Source: an uncultured beta proteobacterium (GTDB lineage Bacteria; Pseudomonadota; Gammaproteobacteria; Burkholderiales; Burkholderiaceae_C). Taken from it: a DNA stretch of 6,507 bases. The position numbers were made by a program, and so were the translations under genes. Location of the stretch: contig CAJBVC010000190.1 of assembly GCA_903958915.1 (NCBI GenBank), positions 1 to 6,507 of the forward strand, written 5' to 3'. Below the pieces are notes generated by a model. The model had not been told where the DNA came from. It was given only the letters and a program-made list of their open reading frames with translations, and ran no database searches. Positions 1 to 6,507 of the stretch are shown here, piece by piece (position 1 is the first letter of the stretch; each line of letters starts with the position of its first letter).

Positions 1-357
1 CGCACAATGCAGGCATGAGGTCTTCATGAACGCAAAGCCGTTTTCCTCGGCGTTCTTGGTTTCTCCAGTGCCGTGACTGTAGACCTTGATGATGTTGAAG
101 GTGTGACCAGTCGTGTCCATGGGCGAGTCCCACAAATGGTCGATGGTCCGGAACTCGGCCGGATTTTCATTCACTTGCTTGCAGGCCGCCACACAGGCCT
201 GGCAACCTACGCACAGTGTGGAGTCGTACAGCAGACCCAGGCCCTCAGGCGGGCGCACCAGGTTGTCGCGGGCACATGCGGGCGCAGAGGCGAGCGTCGC
301 GGCAGCGGCACCACTGCTGGCCAGGACGCCCTTCAAAAAATCACGACGGTTGGCCAT
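1..357 (-). CDS. hybA: HybA-like Tat-exported iron-sulfur (ferredoxin-type) subunit of [NiFe]-hydrogenase, partial (C-terminus off the left edge)
   Basis: The first 119 residues are present and the reading frame is still open at base 1. A twin-arginine signal starts at residue 3 (NRRDFLK), followed by a small alanine-rich hydrophobic stretch and a plausible signal-peptidase site after Ala-Cys-Ala29. The first [4Fe-4S] motif is C49-x2-C52-x2-C55-x3-C59, within a segment (LLYDSTLCVGCQACV) that closely resembles E. coli HybA as I recall it. C115-x2-C118 begins a second cluster motif. HybA proteins carry four such clusters and usually a C-terminal membrane anchor. In Hyd-2-type enzymes they relay electrons between the small subunit and the membrane subunit HybB on the periplasmic side. 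The ATG lies one base after the TGA of the small-subunit gene and has a strong Shine-Dalgarno sequence inside that gene, so the two are co-transcribed and probably translationally coupled. A related HmcB/DsrO-type ferredoxin is possible in principle, but the position after hybO makes HybA the best call. Confidence 0.9.
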   Translation of the reverse strand, partial: MANRRDFLKGVLASSGAAAATLASAPACARDNLVRPPEGLGLLYDSTLCVGCQACVAACKQVNENPAEFRTIDHLWDSPMDTTGHTFNIIKVYSHGTGETKNAEENGFAFMKTSCLHCA

Positions 358-358
358 T

Positions 359-1543
359 TCAAACCTCCGTCGTTTTGCTGGTGGCCTGATTATTCTGCTT
401 TGCTTTTTCTATCTCCTCGGCCTCGTGCGAAAGTCCCAAGTTCTTTGTCAATTTGGCGCCAGCCCCGACGCCTACACCGACCACCGCAGCCAGAACGGCA
501 GCAGCGCCCAGCGATGCACCGACACCCTTTTCCTCCACGATGCGCGGCAGGAACGCGCCAGGCTCCAGATTCTTCAACTTGGCCAGGGAATGGATGGGCT
601 TCTGGAATCCGATTCCCTGTTCGGTACAGCCTATGCACGGGTGGCCACATGCCACCGGCCAGGTGCCAGCACCCGCGTCACCAAACAGAATGACGGAGCA
701 GTTGGCATAGGTTTCTGGCCCCTTGCAGCCGAGCTTGTACAGGCAAAATCCCTGACGGTGTCCATCGTCACCAAACTCCATCGCAAAACGTCCAGCATCG
801 AAGTGGGCGCGCCGTTCGCAGTTTTCATGGATGAGTCGTGAATAGGCAAACTTTGGCCGACCCAGATTGTCCACCGCAGGCAGGGATCCAAAGGTCAGGA
901 AGTGCACAACCGTCGAGAGGAAGTTGTATGGATTGGGCGGGCACCCTGGAATCGTGACCACCGGCTTGCCGAGTACCTGCGACACGCTCGACGCGCCTGT
1001 CGGGTTCGGGTCTGTCGAAGGCATTCCACCCCACGATGCACAGGAGCCAATGGCAATGACTGCGGCGGCGTCTGCGGCGCACTCTTTCAACAAGTCGATT
1101 GCCGTCTTTCCGCCAATCTTGCAGTAAATGCCACCATCCTTGGTGGGTATGGCGCCCTCGACGACCAGAATGTACTTGCCCTTGTGTTCGGTCATGGCCT
1201 GCTTTCTGGCAGCCTCCACCTGATGACCGGCGGCAGCGAACAGTGTCTCGTGGTAGTCCAGCGAAATCACGTCCAGAATCAGTTTGTCCAGCGTTGGGTG
1301 CTCGGCGCGCAACAGCGACTCCGTGCAACCAGTGCACTCCTGAAAATGCAGCCAGATAACGCTGGGGCGTTTTTTAACCGCTACGGCTTGCGCAATAGCA
1401 GCATCGGCTCCCTGCGGCAAGCCCAGTGTTGTTGCCAGTGCGGCGCAAAACTGAAGCAATTCACGACGCGACATGGAAAGTCGCGTTGCAGCCGCTTCAA
1501 TAGCAGCATCCGTTTCCAGAGAAATGAGGTTTTCTATGGCCAT
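359..1543 (-). CDS. hybO: [NiFe]-hydrogenase small subunit, Hyd-2/HybO type (group 1c-like)
   Basis: This is the electron-transfer subunit of a periplasm-facing uptake or bidirectional hydrogenase. It has 394 residues, slightly longer than the roughly 370 usual for HybO. A Tat signal (SRRELLQFCAAL) begins at residue 25 after an unusually long n-region. The proximal [4Fe-4S] cluster is ligated by C70 and C73 (ECTGCTES), C168 (GSCASWGG) and C201 (PGCPPNP). The distal cluster uses H239 and C242 (IHENCERR), C267 and C273. The medial [3Fe-4S] cluster uses C282, C303 and C306 (HPCIGC). The CTGC motif, rather than CTCC, marks a standard proximal cluster, so an oxygen-sensitive enzyme is expected rather than an oxygen-tolerant MBH. 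Residues 341-367 form a glycine/alanine/valine-rich membrane anchor, followed by a charged tail of about 27 residues. The start is supported by a GAGGAG ribosome site. A HybA gene follows after one base, and the large subunit should lie further left. Expression probably comes from the sigma-54 promoter upstream. Confidence 0.96.
   Translation of the reverse strand: MAIENLISLETDAAIEAAATRLSMSRRELLQFCAALATTLGLPQGADAAIAQAVAVKKRPSVIWLHFQECTGCTESLLRAEHPTLDKLILDVISLDYHETLFAAAGHQVEAARKQAMTEHKGKYILVVEGAIPTKDGGIYCKIGGKTAIDLLKECAADAAAVIAIGSCASWGGMPSTDPNPTGASSVSQVLGKPVVTIPGCPPNPYNFLSTVVHFLTFGSLPAVDNLGRPKFAYSRLIHENCERRAHFDAGRFAMEFGDDGHRQGFCLYKLGCKGPETYANCSVILFGDAGAGTWPVACGHPCIGCTEQGIGFQKPIHSLAKLKNLEPGAFLPRIVEEKGVGASLGAAAVLAAVVGVGVGAGAKLTKNLGLSHEAEEIEKAKQNNQATSKTTEV
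364..368 (-). promoter_or_regulatory. Ribosome binding site of hybA, inside the 3' end of hybO
   Basis: On the minus strand GGAGG lies 6 bases before the hybA ATG (357-355). It falls within the last codons of hybO, just before its TGA at 361-359. This near-perfect Shine-Dalgarno fixes the hybA start and indicates coupling of translation between the two subunits. Confidence 0.85.
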
Positions 1544-1552
1544 GACTGATGT

Positions 1553-1558
1553 CTCCTC
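1553..1558 (-). promoter_or_regulatory. Ribosome binding site of hybO
   Basis: GAGGAG, within AAGAGGAGAC on the minus strand, lies 9 bases before the ATG at 1543-1541. It supports this start and the long segment that precedes the twin arginines. Confidence 0.8.
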
Positions 1559-1616
1559 TTTTTTGCATGAAGATCAGCATGGGACCAGCCCGACCTGCCA
1601 ACCTTGCAACCAACTT

Positions 1617-1632
1617 AGCAATTAGCAAGCCA
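1617..1632 (-). promoter_or_regulatory. Candidate sigma-54 (RpoN) -24/-12 promoter for the hybO-hybA operon
   Basis: The minus strand reads TGGCTTGCTAATTGCT. Compared with the consensus TGGCACG-N4-TTGCW it has an exact TGGC and an exact TTGCT, with 12 bases from the GG to the GC, which is the spacing sigma-54 requires. The two mismatches are in the less conserved AC following TGGC. The predicted transcription start is near base 1606, giving a leader of about 63 bases before hybO. Many proteobacterial hydrogenase operons (hup, hox) are known to use sigma-54 with an NtrC-family activator. The site was found by eye and has not been scored against the genome background. Confidence 0.65.
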
Positions 1633-1650
1633 AGAAGAAATAGTCAATAT

Positions 1651-1663
1651 TTTCAACAACTTA
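1651..1663 (+). promoter_or_regulatory. Candidate IHF binding site upstream of the hybO promoter
   Basis: The plus strand reads TTTCAACAACTTA, which matches the IHF consensus WATCAANNNNTTR at 12 of 13 positions (T instead of A at position 2), with an AT-rich stretch to its left. It would centre about 50 bases upstream of the predicted start, between the -24/-12 element and the upstream dyad. That is where IHF bends DNA in sigma-54-dependent hydrogenase promoters. A degenerate site like this can occur by chance, so the call rests mainly on its position. Confidence 0.45.
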
Positions 1664-1702
1664 CGGAAACTTCACCCAATAAAGCAACGTCCCAACTAGC
1701 AA

Positions 1703-1727
1703 ACTTTGCCAGTTTTCATGCCAAAGT
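1703..1727. promoter_or_regulatory. Imperfect dyad, candidate upstream activator site for an NtrC-family regulator
   Basis: The minus strand reads ACTTTGGC, nine bases, then GGCAAAGT. The arms pair at 7 of 8 positions. The element sits about 97-121 bases upstream of the predicted sigma-54 start, the typical distance for an enhancer-binding protein, and begins 19 bases after the hypF stop codon. It does not fit the TTG-N5-CAA pattern reported for HupR, so the identity of the regulator is open. A rho-independent terminator is unlikely because the stem is weak and no T-run follows it. Confidence 0.35.
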
Positions 1728-1745
1728 GGAAACCAACTTTCCAGC

Positions 1746-4025
1746 CTATTCGCGCGGTCGAAATGATTCGAGACGCGCAATCCAAGCCTGGCCCAAGGCC
1801 AGTCCGCCATCATTGGGTGGCGCGCGCCGGGCCTCAACCAAGTCGATGCCTGCTTGAGACAGGGCACCACGCAAATACCCCATCAATATTTCGTTCATGG
1901 CGCAACCTCCACCAACGGCCAACCGCGTCAGTTGACTTTTCTTGGCAGCAGCGAACACCCATTGGACAAGCCCGTGTGCCACTGTCGCATGAAACAACGC
2001 TGCACCCAAGGCAGGGTTGTCGCATGCAGCTAATCGAACCATCAACGGGGAGAAGTCCAGCACATCATCCCGAAGCAGAAAACCATCCTCAGACGGCTGC
2101 ACAGGACCTATTTGCTGAGCAAGACCCTCCAGTTCCATGGCGGCCTGGCCCTCGTAATGATTTTGGTCACGCACGCCCAGCAAACCGGCCGCTGCGTCGA
2201 ACAAACGCCCCATACTGGTTGTCGATGGGCAATTCAAATCACGCTGCAACATGGTCACAATCGGCCCGGCCTCGCGATGCGGGTAACGCTGGCGCAACCA
2301 GGGCTGAACCAGGTCGCTTCGCCCAATGTCGTACAGTACCCCCACAGCTACCCGCCATGGTTCGCGCGCGGCCCGGTCGCCGCCCGGCAGGCGCATTGGC
2401 AGAAGGTGCCCCAGACGCTCGCACTGTGCGCCTTCGACACGCAACAGTTCACCGCCCCACAGCCCCCCTTTCTGCCCCAGTCCAACACCGTCCAGCGCCA
2501 GGCCCAAAACCGGTCCATCGAGTCCGTGCTCCGCGCAGATGGATGCGATGTGCGCATGGTGGTGCAGCACTGCCACCGAGGGAACACTCCATTGCTGCGC
2601 CAGACGCAAAGCCTCCCGGGTGGAGGCATAGTCCGGGTGAAGATCATGGGCAATAATGTCCGGCCTGACATCCAGGATCCCCAGCAGGTGTGACACGGTT
2701 TCTTCCAGAAAACCAATTGCTGCGGCATTGTCCAGACCGCCGATATGCTGCGAAAGGTAGGCCTCCCGGCCCTTGACCACACACACCGTGTTTTTCACGT
2801 GGCCGCCCAACGCAAGAACCACTGGACCATCTTGCGCCAAAGCGATAGGAACCGGCGTAAACCCGCGTGCACGTCGAATGAAGCGCGGTCCGGGTCGAAC
2901 CACAGAATCGTCGCAACGCACCACGATGTCGCGGTCATGCAGGAGAAATGCATCGGCAATACCCGCCAACCGCCGCAGCGCCTCGCTGTTGTCAGACACC
3001 AGAGGCTCTCCGTGGGGATTGGCGCTGCTCATGACCAGCAGGAGGTCGTTAGGTTCGTTCAGCCACGCGACGCCTGCAGGTCGGCCACAGGCTTCATGCC
3101 ACAACAGCAACTGCAAAGGGTTAGAGGGCAACATCGTCCCCAACCAGTTCAGGCCTGGAGCAGTCCCAGGGAGTTCCTCCTCCAGCTTGCGGCACAACAC
3201 AATGGGCGCTTGCACGCTTTGCAACAGGTCCCGCTCCTGCTCGCCGATAAGCGCATGCTGCTGCAACGACGCCGTGTTGAGCGCCATCACCGCCAGCGGC
3301 TTTTCCTCTCGCTGTTTGCGCTGGCGCAGTTCTGCCACGGATTGCGGATTGCGCGCATCGCACACCAGATGAAATCCGCCCAACCCTTTGATGGCCACGA
3401 TGCGCCCAGCGCGCAACATCTGCAGGGTTTGTGCAATCGGGTCGCCCGGAATCACTTCGCCCACCACGTCGCACAGTTGCAAGCGCGGGCCACAAACAGG
3501 GCAACAGGTCGTTTCGGCATGAAAGCGTCGATCGGTCACCGAACCATATTCCCTTGCGCATTCGGGACACAGCGGAAACTTGTGCAAGCTGGTTTGCGCC
3601 CGGTCATAGGGAATGTGTCGGGTGACGGTGTAGCGCGGACCGCAATGGGTGCACGTGGTAAAGGCGTAACGCCACCGACGATTGTCAGGTTCACAGATTT
3701 CGGCTACGCAATCGGGACAGACCGCAGCATCCGGCCCAATGGCTGTTGCCACCGCGTCAGCCACACTTTCCAGAATGGAAAAACCCTCCAGCTCAAGCGC
3801 AACCGGTTCAACGTCAATGGAATCGATGCGCGCCAGACGGGGCGCCTCTTTAGGCAACCGCTCCAGAAAGGCATCCACTGCATGGCCCGCAATGGCAATG
3901 CTCACGCCACTGCCGTCATTGCGCACCCAGCCCGACAAACCCAGCTGATCGGCCAGGCTCCACACATAGGGCCGAAACCCGACCCCCTGCACCAGTCCAC
4001 GGACGCGAATGCGCCGCCCGTTCAC
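1746..4025 (-). CDS. hypF: HypF carbamoyltransferase, hydrogenase maturation
   Basis: HypF uses carbamoyl phosphate and ATP to carbamoylate the C-terminal cysteine of HypE, the step that supplies the CN ligands of the active-site iron. At 759 residues it is full length. An acylphosphatase domain occupies about 1-90 ([11 protein letters not shown] at 10-19). Two zinc-finger repeats follow, with C103/C106 and C125/C128, then C153/C156 and C175/C178. A YrdC-like nucleotide-binding domain spans about 195-385 ([12 protein letters not shown] at 213-224; SSAN at 333-336). The Kae1-like carbamoyltransferase domain runs from about 400 to the end, with the metal-binding HHHAH at 488-492 and [10 protein letters not shown] near 703-712. 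The start is GTG, which overlaps the hypB stop as GTGA. No strong Shine-Dalgarno precedes it, so initiation is probably coupled to hypB translation. The stop is followed by the 202-base regulatory gap. Confidence 0.97.
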   Translation of the reverse strand: MNGRRIRVRGLVQGVGFRPYVWSLADQLGLSGWVRNDGSGVSIAIAGHAVDAFLERLPKEAPRLARIDSIDVEPVALELEGFSILESVADAVATAIGPDAAVCPDCVAEICEPDNRRWRYAFTTCTHCGPRYTVTRHIPYDRAQTSLHKFPLCPECAREYGSVTDRRFHAETTCCPVCGPRLQLCDVVGEVIPGDPIAQTLQMLRAGRIVAIKGLGGFHLVCDARNPQSVAELRQRKQREEKPLAVMALNTASLQQHALIGEQERDLLQSVQAPIVLCRKLEEELPGTAPGLNWLGTMLPSNPLQLLLWHEACGRPAGVAWLNEPNDLLLVMSSANPHGEPLVSDNSEALRRLAGIADAFLLHDRDIVVRCDDSVVRPGPRFIRRARGFTPVPIALAQDGPVVLALGGHVKNTVCVVKGREAYLSQHIGGLDNAAAIGFLEETVSHLLGILDVRPDIIAHDLHPDYASTREALRLAQQWSVPSVAVLHHHAHIASICAEHGLDGPVLGLALDGVGLGQKGGLWGGELLRVEGAQCERLGHLLPMRLPGGDRAAREPWRVAVGVLYDIGRSDLVQPWLRQRYPHREAGPIVTMLQRDLNCPSTTSMGRLFDAAAGLLGVRDQNHYEGQAAMELEGLAQQIGPVQPSEDGFLLRDDVLDFSPLMVRLAACDNPALGAALFHATVAHGLVQWVFAAAKKSQLTRLAVGGGCAMNEILMGYLRGALSQAGIDLVEARRAPPNDGGLALGQAWIARLESFRPRE

Positions 4026-4984
4026 TTGGCTGCCAGCGCTCGCTCCTGCCCGGCGCGGCGGATGCGCTGCAGCTTGAGCCCGGAAAGAATCCAGCGCACC
4101 CAGGCTTCCATGCCTTCACCGGTGGTCGCAGATACCCTGAAAATCACCAGCTTCGGGTTGACACGGCGCGCGTTGGCTTCGGCCAACTTGGCATCAAACT
4201 CCAGATGCGGCAACAGATCGCACTTGTTGAGCAGCATGACATCCGCCGCCTTGAACATGTCCGGGTACTTCAATGGCTTGTCTTCACCCTCGGTCACCGA
4301 CAGAATGGCCACCTTGTGGTGCTCACCCAGATCAAATGCAGCGGGGCACACCAGGTTACCCACGTTTTCAATGAGAAACAGTGACTCGTCGGCGGGCTCA
4401 AGACGTTCCATGGCTTGCCCCACCATGTACCCATCGAGATGGCAACCCTTGCCGGTATTGATTTGCAAGGCCGTCACACCGGTGGCACGGATACGCTCGG
4501 CGTCATTGGAAGTCTGCTGATCGCCCTCCACCACGTTCATCGTGACCTGGTCCTTGAGTTGACCGATCGTCTTTACCAGCAGCGTGGTTTTGCCTGACCC
4601 CGGACTCGAGACCAGGTTGAGGGCAAAGATGCCGTGCGCATCGAACCAGGTTCTGTTGGCTTGGGCGTAGGCATTGTTCTTGGACAGAATGTCCTGCTCG
4701 ATTTGCACCATGCGCGACTGGCTCATGCCCGGCGCATGCGCATGGGCCGGCCCGTTGCCGTAATCGATGTCGGCACCCACACCCCGCGCATGTTCATGGG
4801 CACGTTGCTCGTGCGTATGGTCGTGCGCCTGGTGGTCATGGGCATGGTCATGCGCGTGGTCGTGGCTGTGTTCGTGCCCATGGTCGTGGCTGTGCGCAGT
4901 GCCATCCGCATGCACATGGTGGTGCCCGTGTTCCCCATTTTCCATGCGGGTCTCACCCGCACCGCATCCGCAAACCATGCACAT
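4022..4984 (-). CDS. hypB: HypB nickel-binding GTPase with histidine-rich metal-storage region
   Basis: HypB works with HypA to insert nickel into the hydrogenase large-subunit precursor, using GTP hydrolysis. The protein has 320 residues. The N-terminus MCMVCGCG gives a CxxCxC high-affinity nickel site (C2, C5, C7) of the kind known in E. coli HypB. Residues 19-65 are a histidine-rich tract with 21 histidines, and two more follow at 81 and 83. The G domain has a P-loop (SPGSGKTT, 127-134), the metal-binding switch GKGCHLD with C180/H181, ENVGNLVCP with C212, and the guanine-specificity motif NKCD (252-255). The start is set by an AGGAGA ribosome site 7 bases upstream, at 4992-4997, and by the essential N-terminal cysteine motif. 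The gene follows hypA by 17 bases and overlaps hypF by 4. Confidence 0.97.
   Translation of the reverse strand: MCMVCGCGAGETRMENGEHGHHHVHADGTAHSHDHGHEHSHDHAHDHAHDHQAHDHTHEQRAHEHARGVGADIDYGNGPAHAHAPGMSQSRMVQIEQDILSKNNAYAQANRTWFDAHGIFALNLVSSPGSGKTTLLVKTIGQLKDQVTMNVVEGDQQTSNDAERIRATGVTALQINTGKGCHLDGYMVGQAMERLEPADESLFLIENVGNLVCPAAFDLGEHHKVAILSVTEGEDKPLKYPDMFKAADVMLLNKCDLLPHLEFDAKLAEANARRVNPKLVIFRVSATTGEGMEAWVRWILSGLKLQRIRRAGQERALAAK
4790..4930 (-). repeat. Low-complexity tract encoding the His-rich region of HypB
   Basis: This stretch is made of degenerate 6-base units reading CAT/CAC plus GAC/GCC/AGC on the coding strand. It gives runs of His-Asp-His-Ala and His-Ser-His. It encodes HypB residues 19-65. 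The repetition explains the long open frames on the opposite strand here, and it makes the tract a likely place for unit gain or loss between strains. Confidence 0.7.
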
Positions 4985-5001
4985 GGTTGTGTCTCCTGTT
5001 G

Positions 5002-5343
5002 TTAGTCGATCTCGATTTCCTTAACCCGCATCTCGGTGCCGCCGGTTGCCTGCATCTGGTAACCGCCGCATTGCGGACAGGCACCAAACAATTCCTGCAT
5101 GGGCAGCGTAGCGGCGCACTCCATGCACCAGCCCGCGCCAGGCACCCGCACAATCTCCAGCGCCGCTCCACTGGCAATACTACCCTTGGTCACGGCATCA
5201 AAGCAAAACTTCAATGCATCGGCTTCCACCGTCGAGAGTTGCCCAATCTCCAACACGACCAATTTGACGCGCTGTGCGTGTTCGCGCTGGGCAGTTTCCT
5301 CGACGAGTTGCAGGATACCTTCTGCCAATGCCATTTCATGCAT
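5002..5343 (-). CDS. hypA: HypA nickel metallochaperone
   Basis: HypA is a small nickel chaperone that docks with HypB and the large-subunit precursor. The protein has 113 residues, the usual size. It begins [10 protein letters not shown], in which the N-terminal Met-His-Glu provides the nickel site (His2). The structural zinc site is C73-x2-C76 and C89-x2-C92 (GWCMEC and GACPQCGG). A longer frame with a GTG nine codons upstream exists, but I chose the internal ATG because the family requires MHE at the N-terminus and a GGAG lies 7 bases before it (5351-5354). The ATG overlaps the end of hoxV by 8 bases, which suggests coupled translation. A 17-base gap leads into hypB. Confidence 0.96.
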   Translation of the reverse strand: MHEMALAEGILQLVEETAQREHAQRVKLVVLEIGQLSTVEADALKFCFDAVTKGSIASGAALEIVRVPGAGWCMECAATLPMQELFGACPQCGGYQMQATGGTEMRVKEIEID

Positions 5344-6256
5344 CGTCAATCTCCACTTCAAAAGGTACACAGGGGTCGAGTGCCAACACCGCCAGTTCCA
5401 ATGCCGCCCGGGCCTGTGCCACGGTTGTGTATATCCCGCCGTCGAGCAGTGTGCTTACAGCGCTGCTGTCGGCGAAAAACGCGTCGGTAGGCGCCCACAC
5501 CCGATAATCGCAAACGTGTCCATCCTTCACTTGCGCCGCATGTGTCAATACGCCGCGTGCGGTAGCCACCTGCGCCACACCCCACCCCTGTGCAGCGGCA
5601 ATCGCAACAGGATAGGCCGCCTGCGATGCAAGTGCTTGCAGAGCGACATGCAGTTGCGCAATGCGCCCCTGGTAAGCAGCCCGAATCGAGACTGGAGGCT
5701 GCAGGGGCGGCATTTGACGGGACTTTCCAACACAATAGTCCATCCATGCCTCGGGGTCGGGCGACATCGCGTCGTGCGACTGCGCCACGGTGGTCGTGGG
5801 AAATCTTTCCAAACACCTGGCACTTAGGTCCGCAACCAACCCGTGGCAGAGCTTCTCAGTCGCCGCAATGGCGTTCACACCCAAGCGCACGCTGCGCCAT
5901 GCCACAAAGGCCTCCTTTTCCGCGGGCAATCCCGCTGCCAGCGGCCAGTCCAGCAACACGCGCCAGAGAATTTCGTGCAGCATCTCCGTCCACAATCCGG
6001 TCGCTGGGGCCATCTGCGCGTCGCAGCCGACCGCGACATCCAATGCTGCTTGTGCAACCTGCTGCTGGGCCTTGGCGCAAACGCTGTAAAGCAAAGGAAC
6101 AACCTGCACCACTGCTTGCGGGGTCTTTCCCAGAAATACGGGGGCCACCGCAGGGCGTCGCAAGACAACCTTCAGGTCGGCCAACCGGCCGCCATGGAAT
6201 TGCGATCGCAAGGTGAGCAGACCAGCCGTATGCATCAGGTTCAAGCCAGCAGACAT
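5336..6256 (-). CDS. hoxV: HupK/HoxV-family hydrogenase maturation scaffold (large-subunit paralogue)
   Basis: HupK/HoxV proteins are degenerate relatives of the [NiFe]-hydrogenase large subunit. In Ralstonia eutropha HoxV is thought to hold the Fe(CN)2CO unit before transfer to the real large subunit. The protein has 306 residues. [10 protein letters not shown] (55-64) aligns with the large-subunit motif RxCGxCxxxH and keeps only the second cysteine, C60. [11 protein letters not shown] (293-303) aligns with DPCxxCxxH and keeps only the first cysteine, C296. Residues 231-260 ([18 protein letters not shown] and onward) resemble the conserved large-subunit segment that reads like APRGxLxHxxxxKDGxI. 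It therefore cannot bind the full NiFe centre and lacks the protease-processing motif. The ATG has no clear Shine-Dalgarno; Met8 is an alternative start. The gene heads the hypABF block and overlaps hypA by 8 bases. Confidence 0.85.
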   Translation of the reverse strand: MSAGLNLMHTAGLLTLRSQFHGGRLADLKVVLRRPAVAPVFLGKTPQAVVQVVPLLYSVCAKAQQQVAQAALDVAVGCDAQMAPATGLWTEMLHEILWRVLLDWPLAAGLPAEKEAFVAWRSVRLGVNAIAATEKLCHGLVADLSARCLERFPTTTVAQSHDAMSPDPEAWMDYCVGKSRQMPPLQPPVSIRAAYQGRIAQLHVALQALASQAAYPVAIAAAQGWGVAQVATARGVLTHAAQVKDGHVCDYRVWAPTDAFFADSSAVSTLLDGGIYTTVAQARAALELAVLALDPCVPFEVEIDDA

Positions 6257-6368
6257 GTGCCATGGAGAAAGCGCCCATCATACGGGCAGTCGACGCATGG
6301 GTGTGGTCCGGGCACGCGACCGGGGCTGTTCGATTTCCACCCATAATTGCCCAACAAGAATTCTCACC
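6257..6368. promoter_or_regulatory. Divergent intergenic region between hoxV and the hydrolase gene
   Basis: These 112 bases must carry the 5' signals of both neighbours unless hoxV is read from outside the window. I see no convincing sigma-70 pair and no sigma-54 element on either strand. Weak candidates are a CATAAT -10-like hexamer on the plus strand at 6342-6347 and a TATGAT hexamer on the minus strand at 6277-6282. Neither has a recognisable -35 at the right distance. Confidence 0.3.
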
Positions 6369-6507
6369 ATGCTGCAGTACTCCACCATTCCCGTTACCGC
6401 CTTCAGTCAGAACTGCTCACTGCTCTGGTGCGACCAGACACGCCAGGCGGTCGTCATTGATCCTGGCGGCGACACCAATCGGATACTTGCCGAGGTCAAA
6501 CGTCAAG
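6369..6507 (+). CDS. Metallo-beta-lactamase-fold hydrolase (glyoxalase II-like, YcbL type), partial (C-terminus off the right edge)
   Basis: The first 46 codons are present. [16 protein letters not shown], followed by AVVIDPGGD, is the typical opening of short MBL-fold hydrolases related to glyoxalase II and YcbL. The first beta-strand pair and the Asp-Pro-Gly-Gly turn are visible; the zinc-binding HxHxDH motif would lie beyond the window. The frame starts at ATG with only a weak AAGAA upstream. It is transcribed away from the hydrogenase genes and probably has a housekeeping role unrelated to hydrogenase. Its exact substrate cannot be told from this fragment. Confidence 0.85.
   Translation, partial: MLQYSTIPVTAFSQNCSLLWCDQTRQAVVIDPGGDTNRILAEVKRQ

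Noticed and set aside
113..841. A 242-codon plus-strand frame across hybA and hybO.
   Set aside because: It is antisense to two genes with clear iron-sulfur and Tat motifs, has no family resemblance of its own, and crosses their junction.
1121..1123. C141 of HybO, at the position of one of the two extra cysteines of oxygen-tolerant hydrogenases.
   Set aside because: The partner position is glycine (CTGC rather than CTCC), and as I recall it E. coli HybO also has a cysteine here, so it is normal for this type and not a sign of oxygen tolerance.
1640..1655. A TTGACT hexamer on the minus strand as a sigma-70 -35 box for hybO.
   Set aside because: The only -10-like hexamer downstream (GCTAAT) is at a 15-base spacing and matches poorly; the sigma-54 element in the same place fits better.
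1608..1739. Direct repeat AAGTTGGTT on the minus strand at 1616-1608 and 1739-1731.
   Set aside because: Nine bases, two copies 123 bases apart, one overlapping the predicted transcription start; chance cannot be excluded and no third copy was seen.
1703..1745. A transcription terminator after hypF.
   Set aside because: The only dyad has a weak, AT-rich stem with a mismatch and no T-run after it, so readthrough from the hyp block into hybO remains possible.
2745..4520. A 591-codon open frame on the plus strand opposite hypF and hypB.
   Set aside because: It is a shadow of two well-supported genes: low-complexity arginine/glutamine/histidine-rich translation, no recognisable domain, and it spans the hypB/hypF junction on the other strand.
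4634..5005. A plus-strand frame rich in Val/Met that looks like a membrane protein.
   Set aside because: The hydrophobic pattern is simply the reverse complement of the histidine codons of HypB (CAT/CAC becomes ATG/GTG).
6201..6210. The perfect palindrome TGCGATCGCA.
   Set aside because: It is a single copy inside the hoxV coding frame; with no other copies seen it is most likely incidental.

Overview
The window is one side of a membrane-bound [NiFe]-hydrogenase locus, and all of it except the last ~140 bases lies on the minus strand. GC content is moderately high by eye. Protein sequence style, start and stop overlaps, and the hoxV-hypA-hypB-hypF gene order all point to a betaproteobacterium, most likely Burkholderiales (Comamonadaceae or a relative). 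That placement is an inference from memory of related proteins, not a search result.

Layout in the direction of minus-strand transcription (right to left). First comes a compact maturation block: a HupK/HoxV scaffold protein (6256-5336), HypA (5343-5002), HypB (4984-4022) and HypF (4025-1746). HoxV and HypA overlap by 8 bases, HypB and HypF overlap by 4, and HypA and HypB are 17 bases apart, so this reads as one operon. A 202-base AT-richer gap follows (1745-1544). After it comes a second transcription unit of structural genes: a Hyd-2-type hydrogenase small subunit (HybO-like, 1543-359) and, one base later, the start of a HybA-like ferredoxin subunit that runs off the left edge. HybB, the large subunit HybC and HypCDE are expected beyond the left edge but are not visible. 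At the right edge a metallo-beta-lactamase-fold hydrolase begins on the plus strand, divergent from hoxV.

How the genes work together: HypF makes the cyanide ligands of the active-site iron from carbamoyl phosphate. HoxV is thought to carry the Fe(CN)2CO unit toward the large subunit. HypA and HypB (here with a long histidine-rich tract) deliver nickel. The mature enzyme is exported by the Tat pathway through the twin-arginine signal on the small subunit, and HybA passes electrons on toward a quinone-reactive membrane subunit.

The most informative non-coding signal is in the 202-base gap. It holds a well-spaced sigma-54 -24/-12 element, a 12/13 match to the IHF consensus upstream of it, and an imperfect dyad about 100-120 bases upstream of the predicted start. 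This is the layout expected for activation by an NtrC-family regulator such as HoxA or HupR. I saw no mobile element, CRISPR array, RNA gene or unknown protein family. The genes belong to known families, and the novelty is limited to regulation and to how the modules are combined.
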